Shown in pieces: positions 1 to 11,124 of a stretch of DNA of 64,000 bases. The position numbers and the translations under genes were made by a program. The notes beneath the pieces were generated by a model. It saw nothing but the letters and a program-made list of their open reading frames with translations, was not told the DNA's origin and searched no databases. How positions within the stretch are numbered: the stretch's first letter is position 1; the number at the start of each line of letters is the position of its first letter. The stretch is from Portulaca oleracea (Eukaryota > Streptophyta > Magnoliopsida > Caryophyllales > Portulacaceae): contig CM055874.1 in assembly GCA_029582165.1 (NCBI GenBank), positions 48,273,269-48,337,268 on the forward strand. The letters are read 5' to 3'.

Positions 1-194
1 CATAGCTTGCATGGCTTGATTTCTTATGTAAATAATGTGCATGCAGCTAGCCGGTCTCACATGTGATCACGCATGTGGCTTTAAGCGAGTAACATACATC
101 TAAGTGAATGTGTTTACGCTTTATTATCCAGCTTCTTCTTCTTTATTATGGCTTTATGCTATATAGTTTATGCTATATATTAATATGCTAATAC

Positions 195-275
195 CCGGTG
201 TCTACAGATAGCCCCACTTTGATTGAGTCCTGGATAGGATGAGAATCAAAGTAGTATTGATTTGATGGACACCGG
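195..275. repeat. Nested inverted repeat
   Basis: Two perfect arm pairs are nested. CCGGTGTC (195-202) pairs with GACACCGG (268-275), and ACTTTGATT (216-224) pairs with AATCAAAGT (244-252), leaving a 19-nt loop. The structure could be a hairpin or a footprint of a terminal inverted repeat. No target duplication was found. Confidence 0.6.
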
Positions 276-524
276 TTGGGATATGACTTTGTAGAGTGCA
301 AAGCCTGGGGTGACACTTGGAAGTTGAGGCCCTGCGTCGTGGTTGGTGGATTGCGCCTTTAAAGGAATGATCTCGGACATTTGATGCCCTACTTTGAAGT
401 GATCTCGGGCGTTGTTGACGTTCTACTTGAAGTTGTGGGCTGACTCTTAGAAGTTAAAGTCCTATGTCGCAGTTGGCGAGCTTGCGCCTTCACAATGATC
501 TCAGCAAATTTGATGCTTTACTTA

Positions 525-815
525 TTGGGGAGACTTCACCGTGCACAATGTCGATGGCTCTTAGGGTTTAATGTTTGATGGAAATTCAATGCCGAGGGAC
601 TTCACTGATGCTATGTCGATGGCCCTGGGGGTTGAGACTTCACCGATCATGATGTCGACGGCTCGGGTTTTGACTTTGATTTTGATGGCAAGTCAATGTC
701 GGGAAGACTTCACTGGACACCATGCCAATGGCTCTTGATTTCGATGTTTGATTTTGATGGCAATTCAATGCCGGGAAACTTCTTCGAACTCGATCCCAGC
801 GACTCTTATTTTCCT
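525..815. repeat. Degenerate tandem repeat, about 4 units
   Basis: Units of roughly 40-75 bp recur. Each starts with a version of ACTTCACCG, followed by ATGTCGATGGCTCTT and GATGGCAATTCAATGCCGGG. Clear copies begin near 526, 600, 639 and 701; a decayed fifth begins near 778. Unit length varies through internal deletions. Function is unknown. Confidence 0.6.
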
Positions 816-1205
816 GCAAAAATGCAAATTTGCTTTTGTCAATTTTTATAGAATTTAAATTTTTATCTGGATAGCTTACCTCGGGATGCGTCAGCATGAT
901 CATTGGAAAATGCTTCTTTATTGGGGGGACTTGACACTTCAACCTTGAGAAGACCCACTTCATTTTATTGGGAACACTTAGTCGTGCCCTTCTTTGAAAA
1001 CATGCTTTTTTTATTCTTGGAAGCATGCATGAGGAAAAGACAAACACTCCCTTCTTGCCTAAGCCGATCGGACTTCAATAAAGGGAGGGAATCTTTTCAC
1101 GTACATCTCAGCCTTTCAGGCGATGCAGGGGACCAAGTTGGCCACAATAATTGTGAGAAGCTTTAAGTTCGGTCAGACTTTAGCACTGACCAATGAGAGT
1201 TTGAC

Positions 1206-1243
1206 ACGTGGCTGAGTGGTCCTAGCTATATTGCCTATAAATG
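1206..1243 (+). promoter_or_regulatory. Probable promoter: G-box and TATA box
   Basis: A G-box core CACGTG at 1206-1211 lies about 25 bp before a TATAAAT at 1237-1243. The first ATG of the PMD-like reading frame is at 1358, so a leader of about 85 nt would follow. Motifs are read directly; activity is inferred. Confidence 0.45.
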
Positions 1244-1357
1244 GGGAGCTTTGGCTTCAACACTCCTCATAATTTTTACATTCAAGCTCCTCTTAGCTTC
1301 CTTCTTTATTCTCTTTCTAAGAAACACTTTTAGTATTTTGGGTTTTATCACAAAGTG

Positions 1358-4300
1358 ATGGCTATTCTGCGGAGAGGACGCCGTCGTGCTACTCAACAAG
1401 CTGTTTAAGAACATCCGTATGCAAGGACGGTGCAAAAGGAATATCCCAGTAGGGAATTCACACCGGCGCAGTTGGTCTTCCGCCAGGATGAACATGTGTT
1501 GTTCTTTCGTTCTCACACTTTGGTATGCACTTATTCAAGCTTATTTTTATAGCATGTTATTTTTAAAGATGTTTGCATGCTATTGCTTGTTTCCGCACTT
1601 TAAGTTGAATATAAAGTAGAATGAATACTCTAAATTTTGCTTGAAGTACCTTATTTTCTAGCACCAACATTTAGGCTCTTTTGTTGCTTTTGCCATAGGA
1701 TGACTCTATTAAGACATGTCGGAGCATGCAGAGTGTAGTATATTTGTCCAAACATGAAAAGGTGGGGAAATTCTACACAACCACGGCAAGAAATGCGGGT
1801 TTTGGCCCTTTCTTGGCTTGCTTGGATGCCTGGAGAGTTCGTAGGAAGAGGATATTTGGTCGTGCTATTGTGGAACGTTTTTGCGAAACAACTAATTCGT
1901 TCCACCTCCCTGTTGGTGAAAGGATGCTCACTCCAGTTGACTTTGTGATGATCACTAGCCTTAATTAAGGTGGCCAGTTGCTGGAGTTTCAAAGGGATGT
2001 TGACCCTCGAGTTTATGAGCTGCTACGTTCTGCTACTGCATTGGCAGGACAGAATGGTGTTTTGCGGTACACCCACCTGGTGGTCGTTTTGAAAAGTGAG
2101 GTTTTCGAGAACCTTCCTTTTCTTCAGCGTCAATTTGTTGTTTTAATGCATTTTATCAATGCAATCATCTTCGCAAATCGTGGGGACACGATTACCCTTT
2201 CCTGGATGCACCACCTCTTGGACTATGGCAAGGTGAGGACTTTCAACTAGACAGCTGCTGCCTATTTTCACTTGGTGAGAAGGATGCGGGTCGCATGCCG
2301 TCCTACTGGCTGTGACACCGTGGAGCGCCCAAGGACTACAGAATCAAAGTTGCTCAACCTCGGCAGCAGCCTCTGGCGGGTGTTGGAGGTATGCTCCGAG
2401 ACATTTCTTCTTGGACATTTTGTAGTGTGCAAAATTCCTCTTTAATTCTACTAAGACATTTCCTAATGTACAAGTGTGGGCTTTAGCGTATTTTCTTCCT
2501 GTGGTTGGCGGAACCAGCAATGGTGACTTGTGTTTTCCCGCTGCTCGACGATGGGCGGAGTCGTCAGACGACCGTCGTCCAAAATATCACTTCAAGGACC
2601 TAAATGGTCTTAGGAGAATTATCGACAAATTTCGACCTGTATGATTTGTTTTTTTTTTCACTCCTTTTCTCCTTTTACTCTGGAGCTTACTGTGACAATG
2701 AATTCAATAGGAGGACTGACAGGCCTAAAACGTGATAGGGTTGTATACTGCAAGTGTACAGATCTGAATAGTATATAATTGTCGTTCTCTCCCAGGGACT
2801 TGTGTTCAACTACGCACTAAACTAGTTCACTACAAAGGATGCTAGGTCATCCAAATAGTTTGTGTGAATAAGAGAATTCAAAGAAATAAACAAGAAAGGT
2901 CTAATCTTTATAGGTTTTATCAAATAATTAAAGGAGTTTAGGGGAGTTCACTCTAGTTAATCAATTAATCAAGAAGTGATTCCAGTTAAGGTTGTATTGG
3001 TAGTGTCGGGGTCTATAATCTTTTGAGGGCCTTTCACAGCAATCTTTCGATTCGAAGTGAGTGTTAGTGATTAAACTAAACATCCTATTTTCATGGCTAT
3101 TTAACCTAATCAAAGATAAAAACTGATTATAACACGACCCTAAGCGTGAATCATTATTTCTAACTATTTTCTACGCCTATTCAATCTATGTCTTTCTAAT
3201 TCAAAATTCAAACTTTCGTTCTGTTATTAAGAATTTAATACCAAGTAAGAGATGATCAGTCAATTACTATGACAGACAAAACATGGAGATTAAACAACTG
3301 TATTAAAACCTAAAACTGAAATCACACACTATAAATTAATTGAGAAACATCGAGTTTGTCCCCTAAACGAGGAAATTAAGTACTCATGATAATAAAAACT
3401 AAGAAAGTGATAACGAAAACTAAATAACAAAACATAAGAAAAATAGAGAATAAACCAAACATCCAAGTCGTCGAATTCGATCTTTTCGTGTAACTGGATT
3501 CGATCTCCTTCTCCTCCTCTTTTGTTCCTAATCTACTAGAACGACTCCCCGAAGAGAGGAAAATAATAAAAACCTAATATCTATGGCATAAGGAAAATAA
3601 CAAGTGATGAAAAATTGGATGATTTGATAATGGGGGCAGAGGGTTTTTATTCTCCTCGAAGGGAGAGAATTATCGAAACCCTAAACTAAGATTAAGAATA
3701 AATATGACGCAGCGGACGTTTGGCTTTATACGAGACGATCAAGATGCGGCCAGCGGCTACATGCACGCTGCCAGCGTGTCTCGCGGACATCGGTTCTGCC
3801 ATGCACACTGCCAGTGGTGCAACCACCGCTGCTAGCGTTCCCTTTTGACGATCGACGCTGCCAGCGTGTTTGACTGCTGGGCACTGCTAGGGGGCCGAGA
3901 AGCATATGGTACTGCTGTACTATATTTTTGCTGATGTGAACTACCCGTTGCTGGTAATCGTTGGTCGCTGTCTCTCTTGAAGCTGTCACTGGTGGTGGGT
4001 GCATTAAGGCTTCTAGCGTACCGCAACTGCTGCTTTGCTTTGTGTCGTGGCCTGGGCGCTGGTGAGGGGATGTACAAGCTAGACAATGCTACTAAATTTG
4101 ATACAGCAGCTGCTGGGTGTCGTGAATTGCACGAGGAGCTGTTGGCTCGTGCTACTCTCACGTGGTATAGCTGCTGATTCGTGGCTTTAATTCTCTTTCT
4201 TCTCTACATCTCTTTCTCTTCATCTTTCCTTTAATTCTCCTCTCCAATTTCTCATCTTCATTTTCTTCTTCTTTTCTTCCCTTCAATATTCTTTTATTCA

Positions 4301-5704
4301 CTTTCAGTTCTTTAATTTAATTTCCTCAAATACTTTTTCCTCCTTTTTAATTTCTTCTCCATTTCTTCAATATTCTTATCTATTTCTTTGCTTTTTAAGG
4401 GAATTTCACTAAAATCTGCAAAACAAACTAATTCCCGACCAAGTGAAGAATATTACAGAAATTTGATATAAAAACACAAGATTATAATAGAAAATCGACT
4501 AAAATATACAAGTTAAAACCTAATAAATACTATAAAAAAATACACTTATCAAGGACATCGTCCGGTCTCCATGGGACGGTTTTCATTTGGAGGGCCTCCA
4601 TTTTGATATTCGCTTCGCGAGGCAAGCGAGTGAACGTCGCTTACTGTTGGAAGGTCCTTCCGGCCTTGTTTTCTATATGGGAGACTGCTTCTTCTTTCAA
4701 CACACCGGGGCATGGCCCTCGAGGGTGCCTGTGGATCCTCCCGAGCTTATCTTTCACAGGCAAGCTTTGACGGCAGACGAGATGACTCGGCTGATGACTG
4801 GAGAGCCTGCTGCCAACCTTGTGGTTCCTACTGAGGATCTATAGGAAGCGGCCGCTTCGCATAAAGGACGCTTGGCCTTTGCTTGGGTACAATTTCTTCC
4901 TATCCATGAATTGATGTTTTTGCTTTCCTTGTTGATAATTCACCTTTCTGTAGCTGGGAGGATATTACGATCCTCTCCTGGATCAGCATGCAGAAGATCC
5001 TGAGCAAGCTCACGGTGAAACATGTTGTTCGGCTTCATCCCACTGGTGCCTAATGACCATGAAGTGTTGCAGCTTTTCGATACCAGCCCAGTAAGTCACA
5101 CATCTTTCCGCATCCTTCCATTTTGTGTTCATTCTCAATGATCTTCCTTTTCAAATAGCAAGCATACGCTCACATTCGTGTTTTGCTGAAAGAGGGCATC
5201 ACGGCTCGACAGTTCATTGATCAGAACTTGATGAATGGTCAATCTCGAGCCCCAATGTCGGCTGTCAATGATGACGGTGAAGCACATTCTCACGTGAGCT
5301 TGCCACATTCAGGGAGTTCCTCAAGGCGACCTCCTCGTCATTCTTCGGCAAGAGAGACTAGTAGGCGAACTCGCCGCGGCGATCCGGGTGAAGGCTCGTC
5401 TCTTAGAATGGATCAGAACTTAATGCAGGAGCAACAGGCTCCTCGTGCCAGTTCTTCCAGGTCATCAAGAGGTAGGAGGAGATCTCCTAGCATCCCAGAG
5501 TTCATGGTGGAAGACTGCTCGGAATCTAGTGGAGTCCAAGGCTCATTGTATAGGGTACCTAGTCCATGGGCAACTCAATATCATGATCAGTCAATAGTAC
5601 CCTATAGCCAGCCCCTAGGCTATAGACAAGACTACAAAGGTCCTCACGGCATGTCTTCCAGCCAGTTCTTATCCGACCCTTCTGGTACTCAGGACAAATC
5701 CTAG
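1358..5704 (+). pseudogene. Plant mobile domain (PMD)-like gene, broken
   Basis: Exons can be followed by frame and splice signals: 1358-1522, 1699-2388, 2456-2638, from 2711 across a solo LTR to about 4900, an exon ending at 5090, and 5159-5704. The encoded text has PMD hallmarks: a short FHLPVGER motif followed by a TPVDFVMI stretch (exon 2), then VWALAYFLPVVG (exon 3), and a Ser/Arg-rich tail. PMD proteins (aminotransferase-like plant mobile domain) occur in transposons and in a few host silencing genes such as MAIL1. The copy is dead: in-frame stops at 1406, 1966, 2248 and 4842, a one-base frame change near 5020, and an LTR inserted in exon 4. Family assignment is from memory of the motif; exon ends are inferred. 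Confidence 0.65.
2717..4551 (-). mobile_element. Solo LTR of a Tat-type gypsy element (solo-1)
   Basis: A 1835-bp unit starts TGACAGG and ends TTATCA and is flanked by a perfect 5-bp target duplication, AGGAC (2712-2716 and 4552-4556). Its left end matches the primer-site end of the D LTRs (the CAGGGACTTGTGTTCAACTA block), so it lies in minus orientation. A minus-strand TATAAAG is at 3724-3730, with CG palindromes just upstream in element sense (3764-3778 and 3855-3867). The absence of internal sequence indicates LTR-LTR recombination. It interrupts exon 4 of the PMD-like gene. Confidence 0.92.
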
Positions 5705-6391
5705 TCGAGTTCTTTCGCGGATGTAGAGTTCAGGAGCATCTTCGACGGTGGCAGCTCTGGCAAGAACTACTAGGCATTGTCGGCAAGGCTTCTCTTCTTT
5801 TTGTTTTCAACAGCAGTAGCATATGTAATGAAGCATGACAAATAATGTAAAAATGCGCAATCAAAAAAAAATACAATCAAGCAGACTCTTCCAATTTATG
5901 CATGTGATTTTGACTTCTAAGAATGCAATATGCAAGCCCCAGTTTTTTTATTATACGTGTCAATCTCAGACTGTTACAAGGAATACAGTATACAAAAGGG
6001 AAAAGAAATACATAATTTAGTACAACAATCCTAATAAACTTGAAACTAAAGAAAGAATTACAAATGTACAAAGATATTACACAAACACGTAAAAGACCCC
6101 AAAACCGTGTCTTCCTCCCATGCATGCATGTACGTGTGTTTGTGAACTCACAAAACCAAGTTCCTCCCCCCTGCTCAAACTCGGTCGGTCGTCACTCGGT
6201 GCAAGCCTTTGAGGTTCATCCTCATGCGCGTTGCCAGCCAGTGCCATCCCCTGTAGTTCGATTGGACTTTATACGTGAGGGATGTTATATGCAATCTTTC
6301 ACATCACTAATAATCACAATTTAAACATACTTTTGGCTGCTATTCGACATTGCAATCTGCCCCATTCTGCTTTCCTTCTTTCTTCTCAACC
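5705..6391. other. Spacer between the two PMD-like genes
   Basis: AT-rich and without a convincing ORF. It presumably contains the 3' UTR of the upstream pseudogene and the promoter of the next one. No repeat boundary or target duplication was recognised. Confidence 0.4.
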
Positions 6392-7211
6392 ATGGCTTTT
6401 GAAAAGAAACTCAACATATGGATGAACACCCTTTCCAGACCCGAGAAACACCTCCTCGCTTGTTACAAATTAACCCTCCTTTTGTCCTTAAAGCAACTCA
6501 AAATTATTTGGGATTTCCTCAAAGCTGCCTTCACATTTTGGGATCCCAAACTCCATGTGTTCCGCTTTTCTTGGAACGAGCTTTGTCCACTCCCCGAGGA
6601 ATGAGCTAGCATTTTTAGGTTTGATCTCTTCCCGCCTCCTACAACACCTTCTCTTAACCATAATCGTCGCGAAAAGTTCGAGGAACTGATGACGAACTTC
6701 AATCATCAGGCCTTAAGGCATATCTTGGTGGACAACATGGTCGACCTTCAAGCACTGGTGGAGTTTTTTCAGTCACCTGAAGCATTGAGACTTCGGCCAG
6801 CATCACGAGTACAAGGTTTGGTCTTTTGCATTTTAGCTGAATTTTTCTTTTATCACGGGGGTTCGAGTTTCGCTTCTCTTTCTCTTATCCATGTGGGGAA
6901 TGAAATGGCTCGAGGCTACAACCCGGCTCCAATGATGGTTGTGGAGACTCTCATTGGTCTTGATTCCTGGAATTCTTGCCAAATTTTTGGGGGAAGTCTT
7001 CTTGCTATTCAAGTATGTACCGACACTTTAATTTATTTTTTTTGTTATCGTTTTTTTCTTGATTTGGCATGAAATCATTGATCGCTTCCATGTGAAATCA
7101 TTTGCCGATAATTATCTTGGTTGTGCTTCTTTTTCTTTTTTTATTTTTGCAACCGATATGATAATTCTTCCCTTCTTCTTTTCTTGATAGATATGGCTCA
7201 TTGAGCACTGC
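6392..7211 (+). pseudogene. DUF7745/PMD-related gene, truncated
   Basis: An ATG at 6392 opens a frame of about 207 codons to a splice donor GTATGT at 7013. A TTCTTGATAG acceptor ends at 7190 and is followed by a few codons (IWLIEH) before the sequence is cut by gypsy element B. The motif AFTFWDPKLHVFRF followed by a Pro-Glu pair (PLPEE) resembles the plant DUF7745 family, which I link to PMD proteins from memory. One in-frame TGA (6602-6604) breaks the first exon. It lies head to tail with the PMD-like pseudogene upstream, so the two may be parts of one transposon or a small tandem family. Confidence 0.55.
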
Positions 7212-7677
7212 TAAGCAAGTCCTTGAATCTCTTCCAAGCCACATACAAGGTCTTGTCCGGCTCCTGAGCAAAGGTGGAGATCTGATTCCTTAAGCTCGTC
7301 AACTTGCTTGATGGGAAGTACTTTGCCAAGAAAGCACTTGCAAGTTGATTGAAGGTGCTTATGGAAATTTCCAGAAGGGAGTCTGACCACTCCCGTGCTT
7401 TCTCCTCGAGTGAAAACAGAAACAATCGTAGCTTGATTGCATCCGGTGAGGCCCCGTTGGCTTTGAAAGTGTCGCATGCTTGATGGAAGATGTGAAGACT
7501 TCTGTTGGGGTCCTCGCTAGGGAGACCATGGAAGGGTGTGGCTCGCACTAAGCTGATTAGAGAGTTCTTCAACTCAAAGTCATTTACCGCCACATTCGGA
7601 ACATTGATGGTTGTGGGAGGGTTGATGACATTCGGTGTCACGTAGTTGCCAAAAGTTCTCCTTTCTTCATCAATCAT
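7212..7677 (-). pseudogene. gag (Retrotrans_gag) N-terminal fragment of B
   Basis: Starting at the ATG at 7677, about 155 codons run without a stop. The fragment shows the retrotransposon gag core: a DPNRSLHIFHQACDTF stretch, then KLRLFLFSLE, FLAKYFPSSKLTSLRNQIS and FAQEPDKTLY. The capsid-like domain is cut after FKDLL by the element's truncation; the last codons before the stop belong to flanking DNA. It is close in sequence to the gag of C (36.9 kb) and D (44.8 kb). Confidence 0.85.
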
Positions 7678-7916
7678 TTCGAACTCTTGCGTGGATGTTC
7701 TCCTTGTTTCCTTCTAGCTTTTTCTTGTCTCTGCCTCATCCACCAAGAGCGCAAGGTTTGTTCAACCTCAGATCGAACTCAAACTCCGGAGACATTTGCA
7801 TACACCAAGAGATCCTAGCAAAAACAAAAAAAAAAAAAAAAAAACACCAACGCAATAAAAACAGAAAAATCAAGATAAAAAGAAAAAAACATAAGCAATC
7901 ACTGCTCGGGACAGAG

Positions 7917-7934
7917 TCCCCGACAATGGCGCCA
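7917..7934 (-). promoter_or_regulatory. Primer-binding site of B (tRNA-Asp type)
   Basis: The minus strand reads TGGCGCCATTGTCGGGGA, two mismatches from the E site TGGCGCCGTTGCCGGGGA, which matches plant tRNA-Asp 3' ends as I recall them. It lies 6 bp from the LTR end. Confidence 0.85.
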
Positions 7935-7940
7935 AAAACT

Positions 7941-9724
7941 TGACAGGGCCGCAAGCACATGGGTACGTTGTAGCACGTCAAGGTCGATCCTACAGGGACT
8001 CAATCTAGCAATGCAATGAACTAGCCCTCTACTTGATTGCGAAATTAATCGAGGTTTGGATTTTGGATGCTTTTAGTAAACTAAGCGAACAATTAAAACA
8101 GGGAAACTAGTCTAGGATTTAAATCAAGGGAGAAAAACTTCTAGGGAATTGCTTTCCTAGCGATGAGTCTAATTATTAAAACCTAATTCGTGCAATTATT
8201 CTTTCAATTGAAGCAAGAACTAATAACAACAAGAATTCTACCGTTCTAACGATGCTTAATAGAATTACTCTAACTAACCTAATGAACAAATTTCATATTC
8301 TTTTCAAGTTAATCAAAGTTGAAGATCTCAAATAATTAGATTATCAAATTGATTCCCTAGTTTACTAATCTCTCCTCAAATTTCACAAATCTAGGTAGAA
8401 AGGTCGATAGTCGAATTATTCCAATTCACCTTTCATTACTTCTCAGATTAATCTCAAATTACAAGTATACAAGGCCTTAAAAATACTCATCAACACGAAG
8501 AGCATGACCTTCTATTGATTCAAAATTAGAATTCAAGCACAAACGATGAAAATCTAATCAAACTTCATTGTTTCAGTTTATAAAACCCTAGAACACTAAA
8601 ATCTACTCACTCATAATCATAGAAAGCATGAAATATGTTCCAAACATGATATTTAAACCTCAAAACAAAAGGAATCTGAAAAGGATTGAACGAACTACGA
8701 ATAGGATTCCGTTAAGTCTTTCGATCCTGGGGTAGAACCAAGGTTGTTAGAATCAGGATCCTAGTTAGGATTGATGGACGTAGTTAGGATCAGAATCGTA
8801 GAATCGAATCAAGGATCGTAAGATTCTAATACAATACGACAATATCAAATAAAGTTCTATGATAGTTAAAATCTTAACATTTTATTCACTAGTAATAAAG
8901 TAATACGTTAAATTGTATATTAGTTGATAACTTCAATACAAAATTTAAATTTTTATGACAATATTTTAAGGATGATATTGTGCGCAAACATTATCAAATT
9001 CAGGTAGGATCGTGGATCGAATCGCAAGATCGTAGAATTGTATTGCGATTCTAATATATAATATTAAGGCAAAACTAGGATCGTATGATCCTATCTACTT
9101 TAAGATCCTAGTAAGAGCCGGATCGATGGATGATTTTTGGATCGTAAACTCGTAGAATCGTTGATCCGGATCGGGGTTTTAATAACTATGGGTAGTACCA
9201 GCTCCGTGAAAACCTCATAATTTCTTTCTGAATTCTGGTTCTTGCCTATCTTGGTTTGATTCAATGATGATTCTTGATGAAGTATGGAAGAGAGTTAGCA
9301 ATGGAAGTCTTCGGAAGTTTCTTCTTTCAATGATAATTGATCATCCCTCTAAAACCACCACTTTCTTTTCTTTTCTTCCAAAACAAAACGGCGGTCGCGC
9401 ACTAAAACAGACCACAACGGTCCTTGGTCTCCATCACGAGAAGACTGTGGTGGCCACTGCTTTGTTTCTCTCTGCTTCGTTGCTCCTAAAATTGGTACCA
9501 TGGTTGATCATTCGTGGTGGAGTTTCGTGTAACCCTTGGTCTTGCCAAAGTTATGGGAAAAACTAGTGTTTTGCTTCCATATTTGCAAGGTTTCACCAAA
9601 AATAAGAAGACCAAGCATAATAGAGAAATAAGGAATATATATATATATATACATTTTCAATCTAAAACTTCACTAATCTACTACCAAAGCTCCCGAAAAA
9701 ATTAGGCAAAACATGCACGTATCA
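7941..9724 (-). repeat. 5' LTR of B with an embedded MITE
   Basis: The LTR runs from TGACAGGGCC (7941) to GTATCA (9724). It is homologous to the solo LTR at 53971-55438 at both ends: the GCAAGC..GTAGCACGTCAAGG block near the start and the AAACAT..TATCA block at the end. Removing the MITE leaves about 1.32 kb. The block CAGGGACTCAA next to the primer-site end is shared across several LTR families in the window. Confidence 0.82.
8741..9189. mobile_element. Small non-autonomous DNA transposon (MITE-like)
   Basis: A 449-bp AT-rich insert lies in the B LTR. Its ends are degenerate inverted repeats: GGTTGTTAGAATCAGGATCC on the left against the complement of CCGGATCGGGGTTTTAATAA on the right. It is flanked by GGTAGAACCA (8731-8740) and GGTAGTACCA (9191-9200), a 9-11 bp near-perfect duplication. 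The related solo LTR reads straight through the empty site (GGGGTAGAAACC near 54763). A 9-bp-class duplication suggests a Mutator-like origin; this is an inference. Internal sequence is rich in GGATCGTAGAATCG-type motifs. Confidence 0.7.
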
Positions 9725-10175
9725 CCTATGAGATCACCTCCTTTTCATTCTCCTTGTTAGTCTTCTTCAACCCATTAGAATTATGTTCTTGTCTTTGATC
9801 AATATCCATATGCTAAAAGTTGTCCTCAGATGTATATATATCATCAAATGCAGTTGTAGGTTGCATTTTCCTTCCTCTATAATCTCCATCTTTAGCTTCT
9901 CAAGGCTTACCTCCATTTCCACCTGACCTTGTGAAGCGTCTCGGGTTCCCTTTTCCACCCTCATAGCATGGGCTAAAAGGATCGCTTCCTGACCGCCCGT
10001 GGAGCTACAAATCCATGTCGACCCAGGCCCGAGTCGGATGATCATGGCCATCCATTGGATGGCCACGATAGCCTTTACGGAGGTATTTTTTCCATATTGG
10101 CACAAATAATGAAGTTGGGGACCAGAGGGAAGGTGCAAGGGTGAAAGAAGACTATGGTTGGAGGTGAAGCAGGGC
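9725..10175. other. Unassigned segment between B and LTR F
   Basis: One minus-strand frame is open for about 120 codons (10138-9767), but it matches no family I recognise and shows no motif. The right end is purine-rich and could be a polypurine tract preceding the LTR at 10176. Confidence 0.3.
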
Positions 10176-11110
10176 TGTTAGGGTCGTGACGTTCAGTGTC
10201 ACGATTGTGACATGTGTTCTAGGCTACCTTGGATGGGAGTCACGGACATTGCAGGCACGACTACTCTGCTCGCAACCGCGACCCATTTCTTCTCCGTCCC
10301 ATGACTTAGATGGATTTTGGAGGGAGTTGTGGCCCAAAGGGCGTCACGCTCGCGACACCCAGGTTGCGACCACAACATTTCTAAGCCCCTGGATGCCACG
10401 ATCACAGCGCTACCGTGACACAGCGAGGCTAATTTTGGAGTGGAATCTCCAATCACCATATCGCGACCGTGACGATAGGCGTCATGCCCACGACGCTCTC
10501 CCCTAGATGTTGTCCCCTTGCACAAACCATCACGTCACGACCTTGCCTTCATTAAGGGTAGCTTTGTCTTTCTCTTTTAACCAATGTAATTATAGTTTTA
10601 ATCCAATGTCACTCATTATGTTGTTAAGTTGGATTAGGCTTTGGAATGTAATTAACTTTTGGGTTACTGGCTCTTTTAAAGCTAATCTCTCTTGGGGTTT
10701 TGTCCCTATCCTTACCTATATAAGGGTAATTGGAAAAGGGGGAGAATTAGTTAAGTTAAATGAATGAATGATATTTTTGAGACCAACTCAAAACGTCTCT
10801 CAAACCTTGTTTATCCATTTTGATTACTGGTTGTGTTGCAAGTCTTTCCTTTATTGGTTGTGGTGGACTTCCTTTAGCAAATTCATGGTGGATTGCTAGT
10901 TCTTGGTGGTGGCCTAACCTTTATCCAAGTTCATATCAATTCTTCATTGGGTGTTCAAGCTTGGAGTAAACTTCTTGGGGTTGTTATTATCTTCTTCTTC
11001 TTCTTCTTCTTCTTCAATCAAGGCATTGACTATTATTCTCAACATGAACGATTATATAATTATTCTTTTTTAAGCATGGATTTCTTATTCTCTCATCACG
11101 ATACGCTCCA
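10176..11110 (+). repeat. Lone LTR of a gypsy-type element (F)
   Basis: The candidate LTR starts TGTTAGGGTCG and ends near CGCTCCA, two bases before a primer-binding site. A TATATAA box sits at 10717-10723. The upstream part is CG-rich with inverted pairs such as TCGTGAC (10184-10190) and GTCACGA (10198-10204). No partner LTR or coding internal region is present, so the element is truncated shortly after its primer site. The start coordinate is the least certain point. Confidence 0.55.
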
Positions 11111-11112
11111 TT

Positions 11113-11124
11113 TGGTATCAGAGC
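11113..11124 (+). promoter_or_regulatory. Primer-binding site of F (tRNA-iMet)
   Basis: TGGTATCAGAGC is a perfect match to the site complementary to the 3' end of plant initiator-Met tRNA. Such sites are used by copia elements and gypsy chromoviruses. Confidence 0.85.

Larger units (their letters stand above)
1..1205. other. Upstream region without a recognisable gene
   Basis: No convincing coding region is visible. The stretch holds a nested inverted repeat (195-275), a degenerate tandem repeat (about 525-815) and AT-rich sequence. It ends at a promoter-like block serving the PMD-type gene that follows. It may be the 5' part of the same transposon-associated gene unit, but no terminal repeat fixes a boundary. 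Confidence 0.4.
7212..9724 (-). mobile_element. Truncated Tat/Athila gypsy element B
   Basis: In minus sense the order is 5' LTR (9724 to 7941), primer-binding site, leader, then the start of gag, which ends abruptly near 7212. The rest of the element is gone. The break falls just after the gag motif FKDLL, and the adjoining sequence belongs to the DUF7745-like exon. The LTR family is the same as the solo LTR at 53971-55438. No target duplication can be tested because one end is missing. Confidence 0.85.

Noticed and set aside
3726..4177. Overlapping ORFs on both strands in solo-1
   Set aside because: They fall in the CG-palindrome block of a solo LTR and share no family motif. GC-rich sequence explains the open frames.
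9767..10138. Minus-strand ORF of 123 codons as a host gene
   Set aside because: No recognisable motif, no start context, and it lies between two transposon fragments. Left as unassigned sequence.
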